Assembly: GCA_949358305.1 (NCBI GenBank)
Contig: OX442320.1
Location: 5,224,259-5,288,258, forward strand
Length of the DNA: 64,000 bases
Origin: Strigamia acuminata
Taxonomy: Eukaryota > Arthropoda > Chilopoda > Geophilomorpha > Linotaeniidae
Direction: 5' to 3'
Shown here: positions 47,345-57,934 of the stretch, in pieces
How the letters are laid out: each line of letters opens with the position of its first letter
Position numbering within the stretch: the first letter of the stretch is position 1
The notes under the pieces: model-generated
Database searches by the model: none
Seen by the model: only the letters and a program-made list of their open reading frames with translations
Told to the model about the DNA's origin: nothing
Program-made: the position numbers and the translations under genes

Positions 47345-47455
47345 CTAAAGGTCGATTAGCGCCCGGTCTTGCAGCCAACCAATCACGATCGACTCCAACT
47401 CTCGTCGATTCACGTCTGGTTGGCGAGACTTTGCCACATGCAAACAGGCCGCCAT
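47345..47455 (-). CDS. Short ORF at the edge of element Y (36 residues)
   Basis: The frame starts at 47455 in an optimal context (ctgaaaatggcggcc) and encodes MAACLHVAKSRQPDVNRREL, then 16 more residues including ESIVIGWLQDRALIDL, before TAG at 47347-47345. The composition is protein-like and CpG-rich, unlike the surroundings. It lies downstream of the Y element end on the minus strand, so it may be the start of a transposon-encoded protein cut by a stop. The following cgaggttcgatcc looks like a tRNA B box, but no tRNA folds. Confidence 0.3.
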   Translation of the reverse strand: MAACLHVAKSRQPDVNRRELESIVIGWLQDRALIDL

Positions 47456-47548
47456 TTTCAGATTCTGCAACTAGTTCTAGAACTAGATTCCAATTGCAGG
47501 TTTAATTGAAACCATCTGATTGGCCAGACGCAACATCAATTGCTTCAG

Positions 47549-47761
47549 CTCTTTCCACACTCAAGAGGATCCCTGGAAGCTTGGTTCCCATTGGCCGAGC
47601 CATTTTACTTGTGTATTGATACAGAAAATAGAACCAAAACACCAGAAATGCATTATACAGACACACATACATTGCAATCGATTTCCTATTGTTTGGAAAT
47701 TGCATTTTAATTAAAAACAACATAAAACTTTATTTCAAAAATAGAAAACATATTTTATTTC

Positions 47762-47798
<37 letters not shown>

Positions 47799-47933
47799 TA
47801 TATTTTTCTGGAAAAGACTAAAAATCATAGGGAGCTACTTTTCCTCGTAGCAGTAGTTCAACTGCAGTTCTGAGTAATCAGACTAGATCAATGGGAGCCA
47901 AGCTTCCAGGGATCCTCTTGAGTCTGGAAAGAG
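47549..47933. mobile_element. Inverted-repeat insert with 36-bp arms, 35/36 identical
   Basis: The left arm (47549-47584) contains ctcaagaggatccctggaag and the right arm (47898-47933) contains cttccagggatcctcttgag. Similarity extends some 9 bp further inward. The near-identity of the arms implies a young or actively homogenised structure. The 313-bp interior includes an ATT microsatellite at 47761-47799. Confidence 0.85.
47761..47799. repeat. ATT microsatellite
   Basis: Thirteen uninterrupted ATT units within the inverted-repeat insert. Confidence 0.97.
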
Positions 47934-48032
47934 TATACAGTGTAAACCGACTCTGCGTTGCGTTCGACTAATTCTTCCTTTCGTTGCATCGCGTCGCCCC
48001 TAGTGTGAACACAAGTGTGAACCTAGCTTTAA

Positions 48033-48899
48033 GGCCCATTCCCACCAGCAAAAAGAAAGAAAATTTTACAAAAGAAAAAGAATAATTTAACGAACCCATT
48101 CTCACTAGTAGGAACATTCTTCCCAATTCCCTACAGTCGTAATTCCTGTTTTTCTTGTCCATTCTGCTTACAGGTAAAACCTCCCCACCATACATTAGAA
48201 TTAAAAGACCCAAAGAAAACACATGCAGTCAAATGGAATCTGCCAATGAAACACCAGCACTTAAATCACCAATCTTCATTAAAACTGTATTAAAATGCCA
48301 AGAAATTCAATCCCAGAAACATCAGTTGCAGCAGAAATCAATTTCAATTCCACACTTGCACTCTCCTGCTCTCTCACTCCATAAATATCCATTGTGGCGG
48401 ATCACACAATTCGAGATCTTAACAGCAACACTCGAAATTTATATAGTGCCAGGTCAAAACGTATTGATTTTCAAAGCAAACTCGCAAGTCCTACCTGAAG
48501 CCGGTGTCAACTGGACGATTTCCGACTCACTTGACTGCACAACGACCCGCCTTCATCCCTTTCACCTGGTGACAGTTTGCGTAATGAACAAAACGCCCAT
48601 CGCATAAATGATGGCTCGGGACAATCTTGTTGCAAAGCCGCTGGAGCACGTGGTCAACAGCTGGTTTTGACACGGAAAGAAATGAGCACGCTTTTCGTCC
48701 ACTCGTGTGGAAGCGCCAAATCAAGTGTCAGTCGACGCTTCGCTGCGTTCCTGCCTTATATCCACTGACAACTTGATTTAATTTCGTCGGAACGCCCCTC
48801 GACCCCCAGCCCCGGAGTGGGGCATCGAGAGCCCCCGTTTTATTCTGTATATCTACATGCTGTGACGCCTAAATTAAAATTTTGCAATTCATGGAAATT
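48033..48899. other. No confident gene
   Basis: A 150-codon open plus frame at 48155-48607 has a low-complexity composition and no domain that I recognise. The segment 48520-48790 is CpG-richer and open on both strands. Near 48790-48835, ccccagccccggagtggggc can form a hairpin. Confidence 0.35.
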
Positions 48900-49765
48900 A
48901 AAAGAGCCCCATAAAATTTCCACTCTGGGGCCCATAAATTTTCAAATTTTGGGGCCTTAAGAAATATTCAATCTGGGGCCCATGTCTTTTTAAATTTTGG
49001 GGCCCATATTTTTTTAAATTTTGGGGGCCATACTTTTTTCAATTTTGGGGCCCACAAAATTTCCAATCAGGGCCCCAAGAAATATTGAATCTGGGGCCCA
49101 TAATTTTTTTGAAATTTGGGGCCCATGTTTTTTTGAATTTTAGGATCCCATTTTTTTTTTTAATTTTGGGGCCCATCTTTTTTCAATTTTGGGGCCCATT
49201 AAATTTGGAATCTGGGGCCCATTAAATTTGGAATCTGGGGCCCATAAAACAGGCCCTTAATTATGGGCCCATAAAACAGGCCCTTAATTATGGGCCCCAT
49301 AAAAAAAGAGCATCCATAGTTGGGCACAATATAAATTTCCGTGGGCCCCTCATTAAAGACCTCTTTTTGTACAGGTCCCAGATTAGAAATTTTATGGGCC
49401 CTTTCTGCCATATTTGGGGCCCAGAGAAGGGGTTCCAAATGGTGCATAAAATATTCTGAGAAAAAAAAAATAGTAATTTTTTAAAACAGTAAAAAGGTCC
49501 TCTATATTTGGGGCACCACATAAAGAAGGGCCCTTTCTTGGGGCCCACATAAAAGATTCCAAATGGTGGATAGCATATTTTCAGTAAAAAAAAAATTAAA
49601 AAAAAATAAAACAGTAAATTGGTCCCCCTTATTTGGGGCACTATAAAAAAGGGCCCTTCCTTAGTGCCCTTTATTGGGGCCCTATAAGGAATTCCAAATA
49701 AAATGCAGAATATTTTTCGACAAAATTTTACATTGGGCCCCCTACACGTTTGGGGGCCCCTGTGT
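48900..49765. repeat. Degenerate minisatellite carrying GGGGCCC, about 28-30 bp
   Basis: More than 25 diverged units follow the pattern ggggcccata, then aaattttcaaattttg. Spacing loosens after 49300. GGGGCCC/GGGCCC is itself palindromic. The long minus-strand open frame of 187 codons and a shorter 82-codon one are repeat-derived (Gly-Pro-rich) and not supported as a gene. Confidence 0.9.
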
Positions 49766-50407
49766 GCAGTGATGCAATGTTTAACATTAAATAACATCTG
49801 TTGCATGGAAACAAAAATGGTGGTCGATTTCGCAGGCAAATTACCTGTCACGACAAACCATTCGAAACTTTAAAAAAAAAATGTTTTCACGCTTCCCCAT
49901 TCAAGCAAATTCGTGACAACACTCAGTCCAGACTCATTACACATTCAAATGAGATAAATTCAAAGCGGAAACAAAAAAAACGAGAAGTAAAATCCACTTA
50001 TTGACTCAACCTTGTTAATAATTAAAATATTGAGTGAAAAGAATGCTTAACCTCCAAACCGAGCACAAGGTGTGTGCACGTGAAGCTCGTGCAAAGTGTC
50101 CTTAGGGGACCTGGCCTCCTGAACTGCGCCGCATTCAAGAAACTACTAAACTTCATTCAAGTGTTTTCACGTGACAAATTGACAAGTTAAAACTGTAATT
50201 TAACCCTTGTTTGCACAATCATGTGCACAGATTATGGCCATGGAATTTTCATTTTTGCAAACTCCGGAAAACACGTTTTAATCGATACTAAGTTGGTTCG
50301 TGGCAGGCTGGCGGCCACCTTGCACCTAAACCAATTACGGTAATGGAGGCCGTTGCCAGTGGACAGCGCCTTTCAGCGAACCGGTAAACTGCGTTTAAAA
50401 TTGCAGT
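49766..50407. other. No feature seen
   Basis: AT-rich unique-looking DNA with no recognised gene. Confidence 0.4.
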
Positions 50408-50452
50408 TACCGTACCGCCTCAAATAAACGCCTGGGCATTTAATGAATGGCG
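50408..50452 (+). mobile_element. Isolated end of a TACCGTA-type foldback
   Basis: taccgtaccgcctcaaataa acgcctgggcattta resembles the terminus of the element at 50983, with changes. No partner end was found. Confidence 0.45.
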
Positions 50453-50982
50453 GTGTTGGTGAAATGATGATTCCGGACGAGTCGTAACACACGTCCGAAC
50501 GATAACGTTTTAATGCAAGAACTGAACTGCTAAGGTTCACAACAATACACAGTCGCGTGCAGATGTCTTTCGCTTTAATCGTGATGTGTGTCCAGCGTCT
50601 TGTGGCTCTCCTCATACCATGTGATGCCCATCCACTCCCACAATTGGAGCAGAGTATTGGAGCCTATAGAGGGGCCCACTTTGGCATGGAGCCCAATTGG
50701 AACAATTACCTACACACCCCTTCTTCTTAAAAACATTGATTAAGATTGACTTGTGGTATTGAAGGTCTTTCGATCATTACTGGTCATCTTCAATGGTTTA
50801 AATCCAAGCTTTCTATTCAACTTATCTTTTAATTTTAATTTGCTTTATAAGTGGTTTACACCTAAAATGCTTAAAACTTAAACACTTTTTCATATACTTG
50901 CTACTTGCACATCTGCACATCTGCATATCTGCCGTTATTAGGATTAAATATTTCACTAAGTAAACAAATCTACAATTCAAAC
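50453..50982. other. No feature seen
   Basis: Unique-looking DNA. The 80-codon minus frame at 50373-50615 overlaps the isolated transposon end and is not supported. Confidence 0.35.
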
Positions 50983-51307
50983 TACCGTACTGCCTCGATT
51001 TAACGCCGGGGCGTTTATTCATTTTTTCTAGTTGACCCCCCCGGCGTTCATTCAAAGCCCGGCGATTATTCGCGCCGGGCGTCTACCCGAAAAAAAAAAT
51101 TGGAAAGCCACTCATTGCTAGCTATTCTTCGATGTTTCGACCAAAAGACCTCTCAAAACGTTTAAAAAACGTTTCAACCCGGCGTTTAAACAAACCCGGC
51201 GTTCATTTAAGGCCGGCGTTTATTGCCATTTCGTCCTCAGTTTGCCCGGCGCTTAATCAGGAGCCGGCGTTTAGATACGACCGGCGTTAAATCGAGGCAG
51301 TACGGTA
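50983..51307. mobile_element. TACCGTA foldback element with perfect 27-bp TIRs (325 bp)
   Basis: The left end taccgtactgcctcgattta acgccgg and right end, read inward, are identical over 27 bp. The interior reiterates ccggcgtttatt and ggcgttcatt words on both sides, making the whole element a nested set of G/C-rich hairpins in AT-rich DNA. The perfect arms suggest recent mobility. No coding capacity. Confidence 0.9.
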
Positions 51308-51587
51308 ATTCACAACTTAAAGCACAACTCCTTATACATCCAAAGGTAAAATTGGATTTTCCCATTGTAACACACCCGCAACTGCAAATGCAAAAAGAGC
51401 CATCCCTGACTACGAGATGCGCCCTCGGTCGTTTCCGTTTAACCAATTTACACGACATTTACACAAATTAATTCCCGTAAATGTGTTTACACTCGTTTTA
51501 ATGACTTTTCGAATGCACCTACTGTAGATACGTTCCAGAAAAAAGACAAACAAAGGGAATTCCCTAAAAATTTCAAATAAAATTCGG
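51308..51587. other. Spacer between two foldback elements
   Basis: Unique-looking DNA. The open frames here start inside the element on the left. Confidence 0.4.
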
Positions 51588-51906
51588 TTATATTCATTTT
51601 AGCAACGCTCATTTTAGCGATTTTTACCAAAAAAAGTCCCATTTTAGCGATCACGTTTTAGCGACACGATTTACCGCGACAAGCCGGCTCAAAAAAGTGG
51701 TTTGCATCAAAAAACCAGCAAGGTTAGGTTCGCGGGGGGGTCAAGGGGAGACGCAGCCCCCCCTTGTTAGCCCTTCTTAGGAATTAAATCTAAACTATAG
51801 GGTTAGGTTAATATTAGTGTTAATATTAGTGCCGTTTTGTGTCGCTAAAATGACACGTTCGCTAAAATGGTGTGTCGCTAAAATGAAATCGCTAAAATGT
51901 AGTACA
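51588..51906. mobile_element. CATTTTAGCGA foldback family, copy C
   Basis: This is the inverse orientation of copy A. ttatattcattttagcaacg and cccattttagcgatcacgtt lie at the left, a gggggtcaaggggagacgca/gcccccccttgttag hairpin in the middle, and cgctaaaatgacacgttcgc plus tcgctaaaatgaaatcgcta at the right. It is about 130 bp shorter than copy A but has both ends, so it and copy A together define the family. Confidence 0.85.
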
Positions 51907-52479
51907 TCCATAAAATTACCGTTAAATTACCATGTAAAAATGGAATTGAATTTATTTTTCTAGACGATGTTAAATCAAAACCATGTAAAAACAGAACCGA
52001 GTGTACATACGTATACATATTCAGTCCCCCGATATCGCTTTTAGAAAAAATGACATCTAAATGGCGGATGTCAAACCACATGACATCCGTCTCATTTTGT
52101 ATTATTATTATTTTAATTTATATTAACCTTATCTCTTTTTCGTGGCCCTTTATGAGTTTTCCAATAAGCATAATAGCTTTGTGAGTCCCATTGCCATACA
52201 TAATTCATGTTTTTTCTAATGATTGTCGCATTGATTAAAAGGCGGAGAATGCTGGCTCACTCACATTGCCTATTCACCGATGTTTCTACAAATTCATAAA
52301 TAAAATAAATAAAAATGTCAAGTAAACATAACACCAACAATAAAATACAAAAATCGTTTTTCCAATAGCAAAGCATGAACCCAGCAGAACAAACCTATGG
52401 CTTTACTTTGTTGAAATAAGCGTGCAGATTATACTGTCTTGCTTTGTTGCACTTTTTTTTTGTAAAAAATATACGATTT
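51907..52479. other. No gene seen
   Basis: AT-rich. A small inverted repeat (gacatctaaatggcggatgt and acatgacatccgtc) is at about 52050-52095. No recognised gene. Confidence 0.4.
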
Positions 52480-53312
52480 TTTTTATGGGAAAAAGACGTT
52501 GTGTAAAAAGACATCTTTAGATGTAAAAAAAAATATCTCTTATTTGTAAAAACATATTTTTTGTGTGTAAATAGTTTGTACACATAAAATAATGTTTTCC
52601 CTATTTTATTTGTGAAAAAAACGCAAATTTTGTATGTGAAAAAGACATTGTGTAAAAAGACAGCTTTAAATGTAAAAAAAACTTTTTTTTTACGTGTATA
52701 AACATTTTTTAGGTGTAAAAACATATTTTTTGATGTAAAAACATATTTTTTGATGTAAAAACATATTTTTTGATGTAAAAACATATTTTTTGATGTAAAC
52801 ACATATTTTTTGATGTAAAAACGTATTTATTAGGTGTAAAAACGTATTCTTATGTGTAAAAAACGTATTTTTATGTGTAAAAACGTATTTTTTATGTGTA
52901 AAAACGTATTTTTATGTGTAAAAACGTATTTTTTATGTGTAAAAACGTATTTTTTTGTGTAAAAACGTATTTTTTATGTGTAATAACGTAATTTTTATGT
53001 GTAAAAACATACTTTTTAGGCGTAAAAACGTATTTTTAAGTGTAAAAACATAATTTTAGGTGTACAAACACTTGTTAAATGTAAAACATTTTTTATGTAC
53101 AAAAACACCTTTATTAAGTGTAAAAACACCTTTATTAAGTGTAAAATCAGCTTTATTAAGTGTAAAAACAGCTTTATTAAGTGTAAAAACAGCTTTATTA
53201 AGCGTAAAAACACCTTATTATGTGTAAAAACACCTTTATTAAGTGATAAAAATCCTTTATTATGTATAAAAATACCTTTTTAGGGCATTTTTAGTGTAAA
53301 AACACTTTTTTT
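52480..53312. repeat. Minisatellite, about 20-bp unit, TGTAAAAAC core
   Basis: More than 35 units of tgtaaaaacatattttttga and related tgtgtaaaaacgtattttta and aagtgtaaaaacacctttat forms. Three sub-families occupy left, centre and right, and a T-rich, looser part lies before 52690. Open frames on both strands (62-135 codons, Lys/Asn/Phe-rich) come from the repeats. Confidence 0.95.
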
Positions 53313-53774
53313 TGCGATTGCCACAGGCAGCATCTCACCTCTAGAACACTGCCAAGATCACACACATCGATGCAATCTATTACCCCCAGTCACCGTTACA
53401 GTTATTCAGCCAAAAAACTAACTATAGTTACCACCCGCTATCACCACTTCTTATCGTTAAAAAAGGCGAAAACTCCTTGCCAGCGATTCCACCCAGCAAT
53501 TCCTCACCGGGGTCAGATTGCAGCGCGATTCATTCTATTGTTAACAAGATTAACACTCTGTGCACTTGACCTCTAGAAAAATGTTTTGCCGGCAAACATT
53601 CCTCGCAAGCACACTCCGTCGCGGGCGTTTTCACTCCGATTCAATTCTCAACTCGCGTCAACCTTTAGCACCGCGCCAACCAAGACAAAAGCAACCCCTT
53701 AGAGACGAACAATTACATCCGTGCAATGCTTATCAGTTGTGCAGCAAAGTCTACCCGGGGGATCCGGCTAGAAC
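53313..53774. other. CpG-richer DNA before the RT remnant
   Basis: Less AT-rich than the surroundings and open for long stretches in plus frames. It may be the decayed upstream part of the reverse transcriptase element that follows, but I recognise no motif here. Confidence 0.35.
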
Positions 53775-53874
53775 TATTCCTCGTAAAAGTGGCCTCTTCC
53801 TTTTCTATGTAAATGATATCTCTCACGCGGTTTCCCTTCTCGAGCGTTTGTTCGGCGATATAAATCGAGTGTAG
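53775..53874 (+). pseudogene. Non-LTR reverse transcriptase remnant
   Basis: The frame encodes IPRKSGLFLFYVNDISHAVS and then ERLFGDINRV before a stop. In non-LTR (CR1/Jockey/RTE-type) reverse transcriptases the palm carries a (V/I)PQGS..GPLLF..Y.NDI segment, followed some 15 residues later by (R/L)FADD. Here the first segment has lost about three residues and the catalytic FADD position reads FGDI, so it is inactive. The frame is open upstream to 53560 but without recognised motifs. Confidence 0.6.
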
Positions 53875-54197
53875 TCACAGCGGTCAAGCGCAGTATTCCT
53901 CGAGGAACCGACGTGTCTCCTTATTCCTTGCAGTTGGCACGCGATGGGAAAAAGCGGAATAATTCATTTCCTCCTCCTGTGGGTTGTGAAAACAGCCCCA
54001 CATGTAAAAGGCTCGCTAAAACTTTTAAATATTTATGACTTGCACTGTATTCTGTTGTGAGGTCAGTCGCGTATTTGCATAGGGTAGATGAGTGAAAAGA
54101 TTTAACAATTTGCTCATTGAAAATTCAAGGACAAAGAGTCAAGTGAGTACTGTCAAGCAGGGATAACCAGCTTGGAATAAACTTTTCCCAAGTCTTA
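53875..54197. other. No feature seen
   Basis: Unique-looking DNA between the RT remnant and the next TIR element. It may contain more decayed retrotransposon. Confidence 0.35.
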
Positions 54198-54815
54198 AGC
54201 CTAGTACTCATACGCTTTCAGAGTCTAAATATTTTTACAGTCTTAATTTTTCAACAGCACCGTTTCAAGCGGAATGTTTTATCCTCATATTATTCAGAGT
54301 CTGATAAATTTGTGGTACTCATGAAATTGTCACCAGAAAGTTTCCGTACTCCTAAACTGTGTGAGTCATTGTTGCTTGTTTTGCAAATGGCTGGCAATGG
54401 CAATGAAGCTTTGTCCGACTTTTCTGACTTAAATAATTTTAAAATCAGTTTTGGTCTTTTTGCAATTAAAAAAGCATTTATTTTGTCTAAAATGCAGGCA
54501 AAAATATAATTCTACTAACCTTCAACAAACAACGTGTTCAATTGTAGTAGTTGGGTGTCTTTGTTTGCAACCGGCTGTGACCAGTTGCAAATTTTAGATA
54601 AAACCAAAGGAATTCTGGGTAGACAAAATTTATTCAGAGTCTGAAACAATTAAATTTTTCCGTGCACCATCGGGGCCGGAAACAATTCGTTTCCACTTGC
54701 AAGAGTGATTCAGAGTCTAAACAATATTTTTATGAGTACCACCCTTGGCAGGAAACTTAAGACTTTGATTCCTGTTACCATTCCAAGGACGGAATGGTGT
54801 TATGAGTACTAGGCT
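54198..54815. mobile_element. TIR element with AGCCTAGTACTCATA ends (618 bp)
   Basis: The left end agcctagtactcatacgctt and, read inward from the right, agcctagtactcataacacc share a perfect 16-bp TIR. The sub-terminal words attcagagtctgataaattt, gtggtactcatgaaa, attcagagtctaaacaatat and atgagtaccac repeat parts of the end in both orientations. A 65-codon plus frame at 54312-54509 has no recognised domain. The target duplication is ambiguous. Confidence 0.8.
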
Positions 54816-55265
54816 ATAAGGTGCGTGAGTATTTCGTCAATCGCGCGCGAATTTTAAAAATCGCAAAACAAAAATCGCGCGCGACAAACATAATGTTGAT
54901 GTTTCTTTCAACTTTTTTTGACGTCACTAGCGACCTATCACATAAAAATGACAAAGCGATACTCTATTGTAAAGCTAAGCAAGAAAACCGCACATGAATG
55001 CACCACGTGCAACTTTTAGAGTGGCACGACAGAAAAAAAACGCACATGAAAACGCACCTTTATAGTTTGGTACCGAAATAGAGAAGTTGAGTCGGTGGTT
55101 CGCTCGGCACGATTCAACTTCAGGGACCATAGGTATCCATGTCCTGCCAATAGATGCCGGTGGATCGTTATAGGCTTAAAACCTTTTCGCATCTTGCGCT
55201 GATACTTTCTGCATGCGTACATATGCAGACATTGATGGATAGTTGCAGAAGGTTAATAGATTATG
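54816..55265. other. CpG words but no gene
   Basis: Near 54838-54894, atcgcgcgcga occurs twice about 40 bp apart, with an aattttaaaaatcgc link. This may be another foldback end. No gene recognised. Confidence 0.4.
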
Positions 55266-55431
55266 CAGGGGTGGGGAACCTTTTTTCTGTCAAAGACCAT
55301 TTGGATATTTATAACATCATTTGCAGGCCATACAAAATTGACTCACTCCTAATGTGACTGCTGGAACTTGACAGAGCCAGACCAAATGATTTCGCGGACC
55401 TTATACGGTCGATGAACCGGACGTTCCTCAG
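55266..55431 (+). mobile_element. hAT-like MITE with probable target duplication
   Basis: The left end caggggtggggaacctttt followed by ctgtcaaagaccatttggat and atttataacatcatttgcag matches a hAT family that I recall from many animal genomes. The right end is degraded (ggacgttcctcag). Flanks read gattatgc on the left and gattatac on the right, an imperfect 8-bp duplication. Confidence 0.65.
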
Positions 55432-55479
55432 GATTATACCATACTCCTTCGAATCTAAGACGCACTCTTTTTACCGATA

Positions 55480-55660
55480 CAGTCGAAACTCTTTATAACA
55501 AATCGCGATATAACAAATTATCGATATAACTAATACCTAAAAATGGCCGGTTTGGTTGGCTTGCCATAGAACATCATGTTAAAAATTTTCGATACAGCGA
55601 ATTCTCGATATAACGAATCAATTTTTTGGGTCCCTTGCAATTCGTTATAAAGTGGTCACC
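55480..55660. mobile_element. pogo/Tigger-like MITE, copy 3
   Basis: The left end cagtcgaaactctttataac follows ata. The right region gcaattcgttataaagtggt is the decayed mirror end. The interior contains atcgatataacta and ctcgatataacgaat words. Related to 8559 and 25844. Confidence 0.78.
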
Positions 55661-56430
55661 ATTTGTAATTACAACATGCACGGATTGTGTGTACCAAACA
55701 TTTTCCGCGCACGGAAAAACACAGCCAAACACATGGACGAAATCATTTCGTTTGCGGCGTGACAACCTGAAAATCCAGACTCTGAATATTAAGTCTGAAA
55801 GTCTTATGCGTACTTAGCTTAAAGTAAGAATAAAATGTTATCAGTCAGCTAGTGCAAAATGCAACATGCGAAAGATATTTGCACATTTCTCAACAGAGGT
55901 AAATTTAATACAAGACAAAGCCGAATCTAAGCAGCAAATGGCAACATCTTAATAGGCCTTAAGCCTTGTTCCATTACATTTTTCTACAACTGCTTTCCTT
56001 TTCCAGACCAAAGCTGACAGCTTAGTATTGACAAAACACGGGAGAGTTATACCAGCGGATGGGAGTCTTATCTTGCAGCTATTGCTTGCCTTTCATCTAT
56101 CAGTGAAGCCCCAGAAAAACCAACATTGCAAGATAATGGTATGATTTACTTCATCATCCAACCGACAAAAGACGGAAACAAAACATCAGAGGAGGACCAC
56201 TAACTAAATAAAAAATAGAAATAATATAAGGTTCAGGCACGAGGCCGAACCACCTGACCCGTTATGAAATTTTTATGTTAACAAATAAAAAGGGAAGTCG
56301 CTTGAGACCATGCACAAGTATAATAAAAAGAGCCGTACCAGTATTGGTGGAATATCGACCTCCACTGCGTCACAGTGTTGACAGAATAAGTTGGTACAGG
56401 ATCTAGTTGGAATGTTAACCTACGCAATAG
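55661..56430. other. No feature seen
   Basis: AT-rich unique-looking DNA. Confidence 0.4.
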
Positions 56431-56525
56431 ACGAGGAATTCCCAAACTTTTTAGCATCGCAACCCATTTTTAAGCAAGGCGATCTTCCACGTCCCACTTC
56501 ATCTACCGGTGCATTAAATTTTTCA
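56431..56525 (+). mobile_element. hAT-like fragment
   Basis: gaattcccaaactttttagc then atcgcaacccatttttaagc and aaggcgatcttccac have the form of hAT-group termini. The right side runs into the GATA microsatellite. Confidence 0.5.
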
Positions 56526-56540
56526 AAAATAAACTACTAA

Positions 56541-56621
<81 letters not shown>
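56541..56621. repeat. GATA microsatellite, about 20 units
   Basis: Uninterrupted GATA/TAGA repeat. The adjoining atag/aatagac at the right marks its end. Confidence 0.97.
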
Positions 56622-57934
56622 ATAGACTTTTCTAGGTGACAAGACAAGTGCACTATTCTAGTGTATTGGTAGTTTTATATCGCTTTATCCGGCTACTACT
56701 AGTATTTAAGCCCAGGCTGTTATTTACCAAAGATGTTTGTTCTAGTTTTGGATCACCTTTAGGATCATGATTGTCTATCCTTTTTCTGTCATATATTTCC
56801 ATAGATTTATTGATTTTCCATGTTGTGTATGTCTTTCAATTTATATTACTATTGAATATTTGTTCAAATAATAGACCTGTGCACTTCGCTTATTTTATCG
56901 CTTCCGTAAACAGAAATTTGCACTTGTGTAAACCAATGTTAAGCGTTTCATTAGTGTTGATATTTTCCAGGTTTGCACTAAATCCATTTTTAGGCCTCTG
57001 GCAAAAATCAATTTGAGTCCCTACAACTTACCAAACATGGCAGCTAATGTAGTCCTGGAATTTATAGTATAATCCCCTGCAGCCGGTGGCTTCAGTCTCA
57101 CTTTAAGTCACCATAATGAAAGGCATATCTTTATCGAAGAGTTCCTCTTTCCATCAATATTAGCTCAAGGTAACTCAAATGTAATCATTTTGAAAATTTC
57201 TCAGTCATCATGTCAATATTTGCTTGTGTTTGCTCTCGAGCGGCGAAAGCTCGGCTTGCCATAGCCCACTGGACTGAGACTCCAGAATCAAACTTTTATC
57301 CACAGAAGTAATTCCTTGCAGGGATGAAACACCGGTCCAGATGGGAATTTGCCTTAAAACTGATCATAAATCCCAATTTATTCACATCAAATTGTGACAT
57401 TTATTTCTACTTTTCCAGCAACTGATCAGCTGTGAAATACCAGCTCAATAACAATTAAAATGAACATTTTGATAATCAGAATTTGCATAAAACCAATCTC
57501 CCAATTAAAGTTTCTTCAGATAAAAGTCATTATAATATGCATGACTATCATCATTTGCTAGATCTTCTTTAGCTTTTGCTTCAACTCATCTCTAATCTCA
57601 CATGATTTGAAGCTTCAAAGTCCTTCGGATTTGATTCTCCAAGGAATCCATTCAACTTTCCAATTTTCTGTTAGGGGTCGTGAGAAACAGAAATATATTC
57701 TATAAGATACAATAATGGCAGCACCATTATTAATAACATTTTTTTTTACATTTTTTTTTGTCTTATATCATCCAACCAATGCTTTGTCTGCACACCGCTG
57801 TCAAGAGTCTCCAGCCACCGGAGCAGGCTGCTTCCCTTTTAACATTCGGCAGTTTCCAATCACACGGCATCAGCTTGGCTTCTCAAATGTACAATTTGAT
57901 TAAACCAAACGTTCAATGCAATTGGGATCGAGTA
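56622..57934. other. No confident gene; two weak ATG sites
   Basis: At 57037, accaaacatggcagctaatg opens an 11-codon frame. At 57715, acaataatggcagcacc opens a 62-codon frame that begins MAAPLLITFFFTFFFVLY and could be a signal peptide. Its phenylalanine runs come from T homopolymers, so it is doubtful. Confidence 0.25.

Larger units (their letters stand above)
47456..48032 (-). mobile_element. Element Y, larger copy, interrupted
   Basis: Read on the minus strand, it begins aaagctaggttcacacttgt then gttcacactaggggcgacgc. It contains gcaacgaaaggaagaattag and, after the insert, gttgcgtctggccaatcaga and aaacctgcaattggaatcta. The short copy at 22971 shares both outer parts. Another inverted-repeat element sits at 47549-47933. 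The terminus resembles those of PIF/Harbinger-related elements, but I could not confirm the class. Confidence 0.6.

Noticed and set aside
47318-47390. Perfect B-box-like ggttcgatcc on the minus strand
   Set aside because: No matching A box at the right distance and no cloverleaf. It overlaps the end of the 36-residue frame.
48155-48607. 150-codon plus-strand frame
   Set aside because: Low-complexity composition (Ser/Gln/His/Lys) and no recognised family. Kept only as a note in the gap entry.
49288-49851. 187-codon minus-strand open frame
   Set aside because: It lies in the degenerate GGGGCCC minisatellite and its Gly/Pro-rich sequence follows the repeat. No domain is present.
52395-52802. 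135-codon minus-strand frame
   Set aside because: It translates the TGTAAAAAC minisatellite into Phe/Lys/Tyr-rich repeats.
53748-53770. cccgggggatcc resembling a cloning polylinker
   Set aside because: The sequence diverges from known polylinkers immediately on both sides and lies inside a decayed retrotransposon, so it is probably coincidence and not vector.
53855-53885. TATAAA-like gatataaatcg as a promoter
   Set aside because: It falls within the reverse transcriptase remnant at the catalytic motif, so coding ancestry explains it better.
57236-57320. ctggactgagactccag hairpin resembling an anticodon arm
   Set aside because: A 5-bp stem with a 7-base loop is present, but no T arm or acceptor stem could be drawn.
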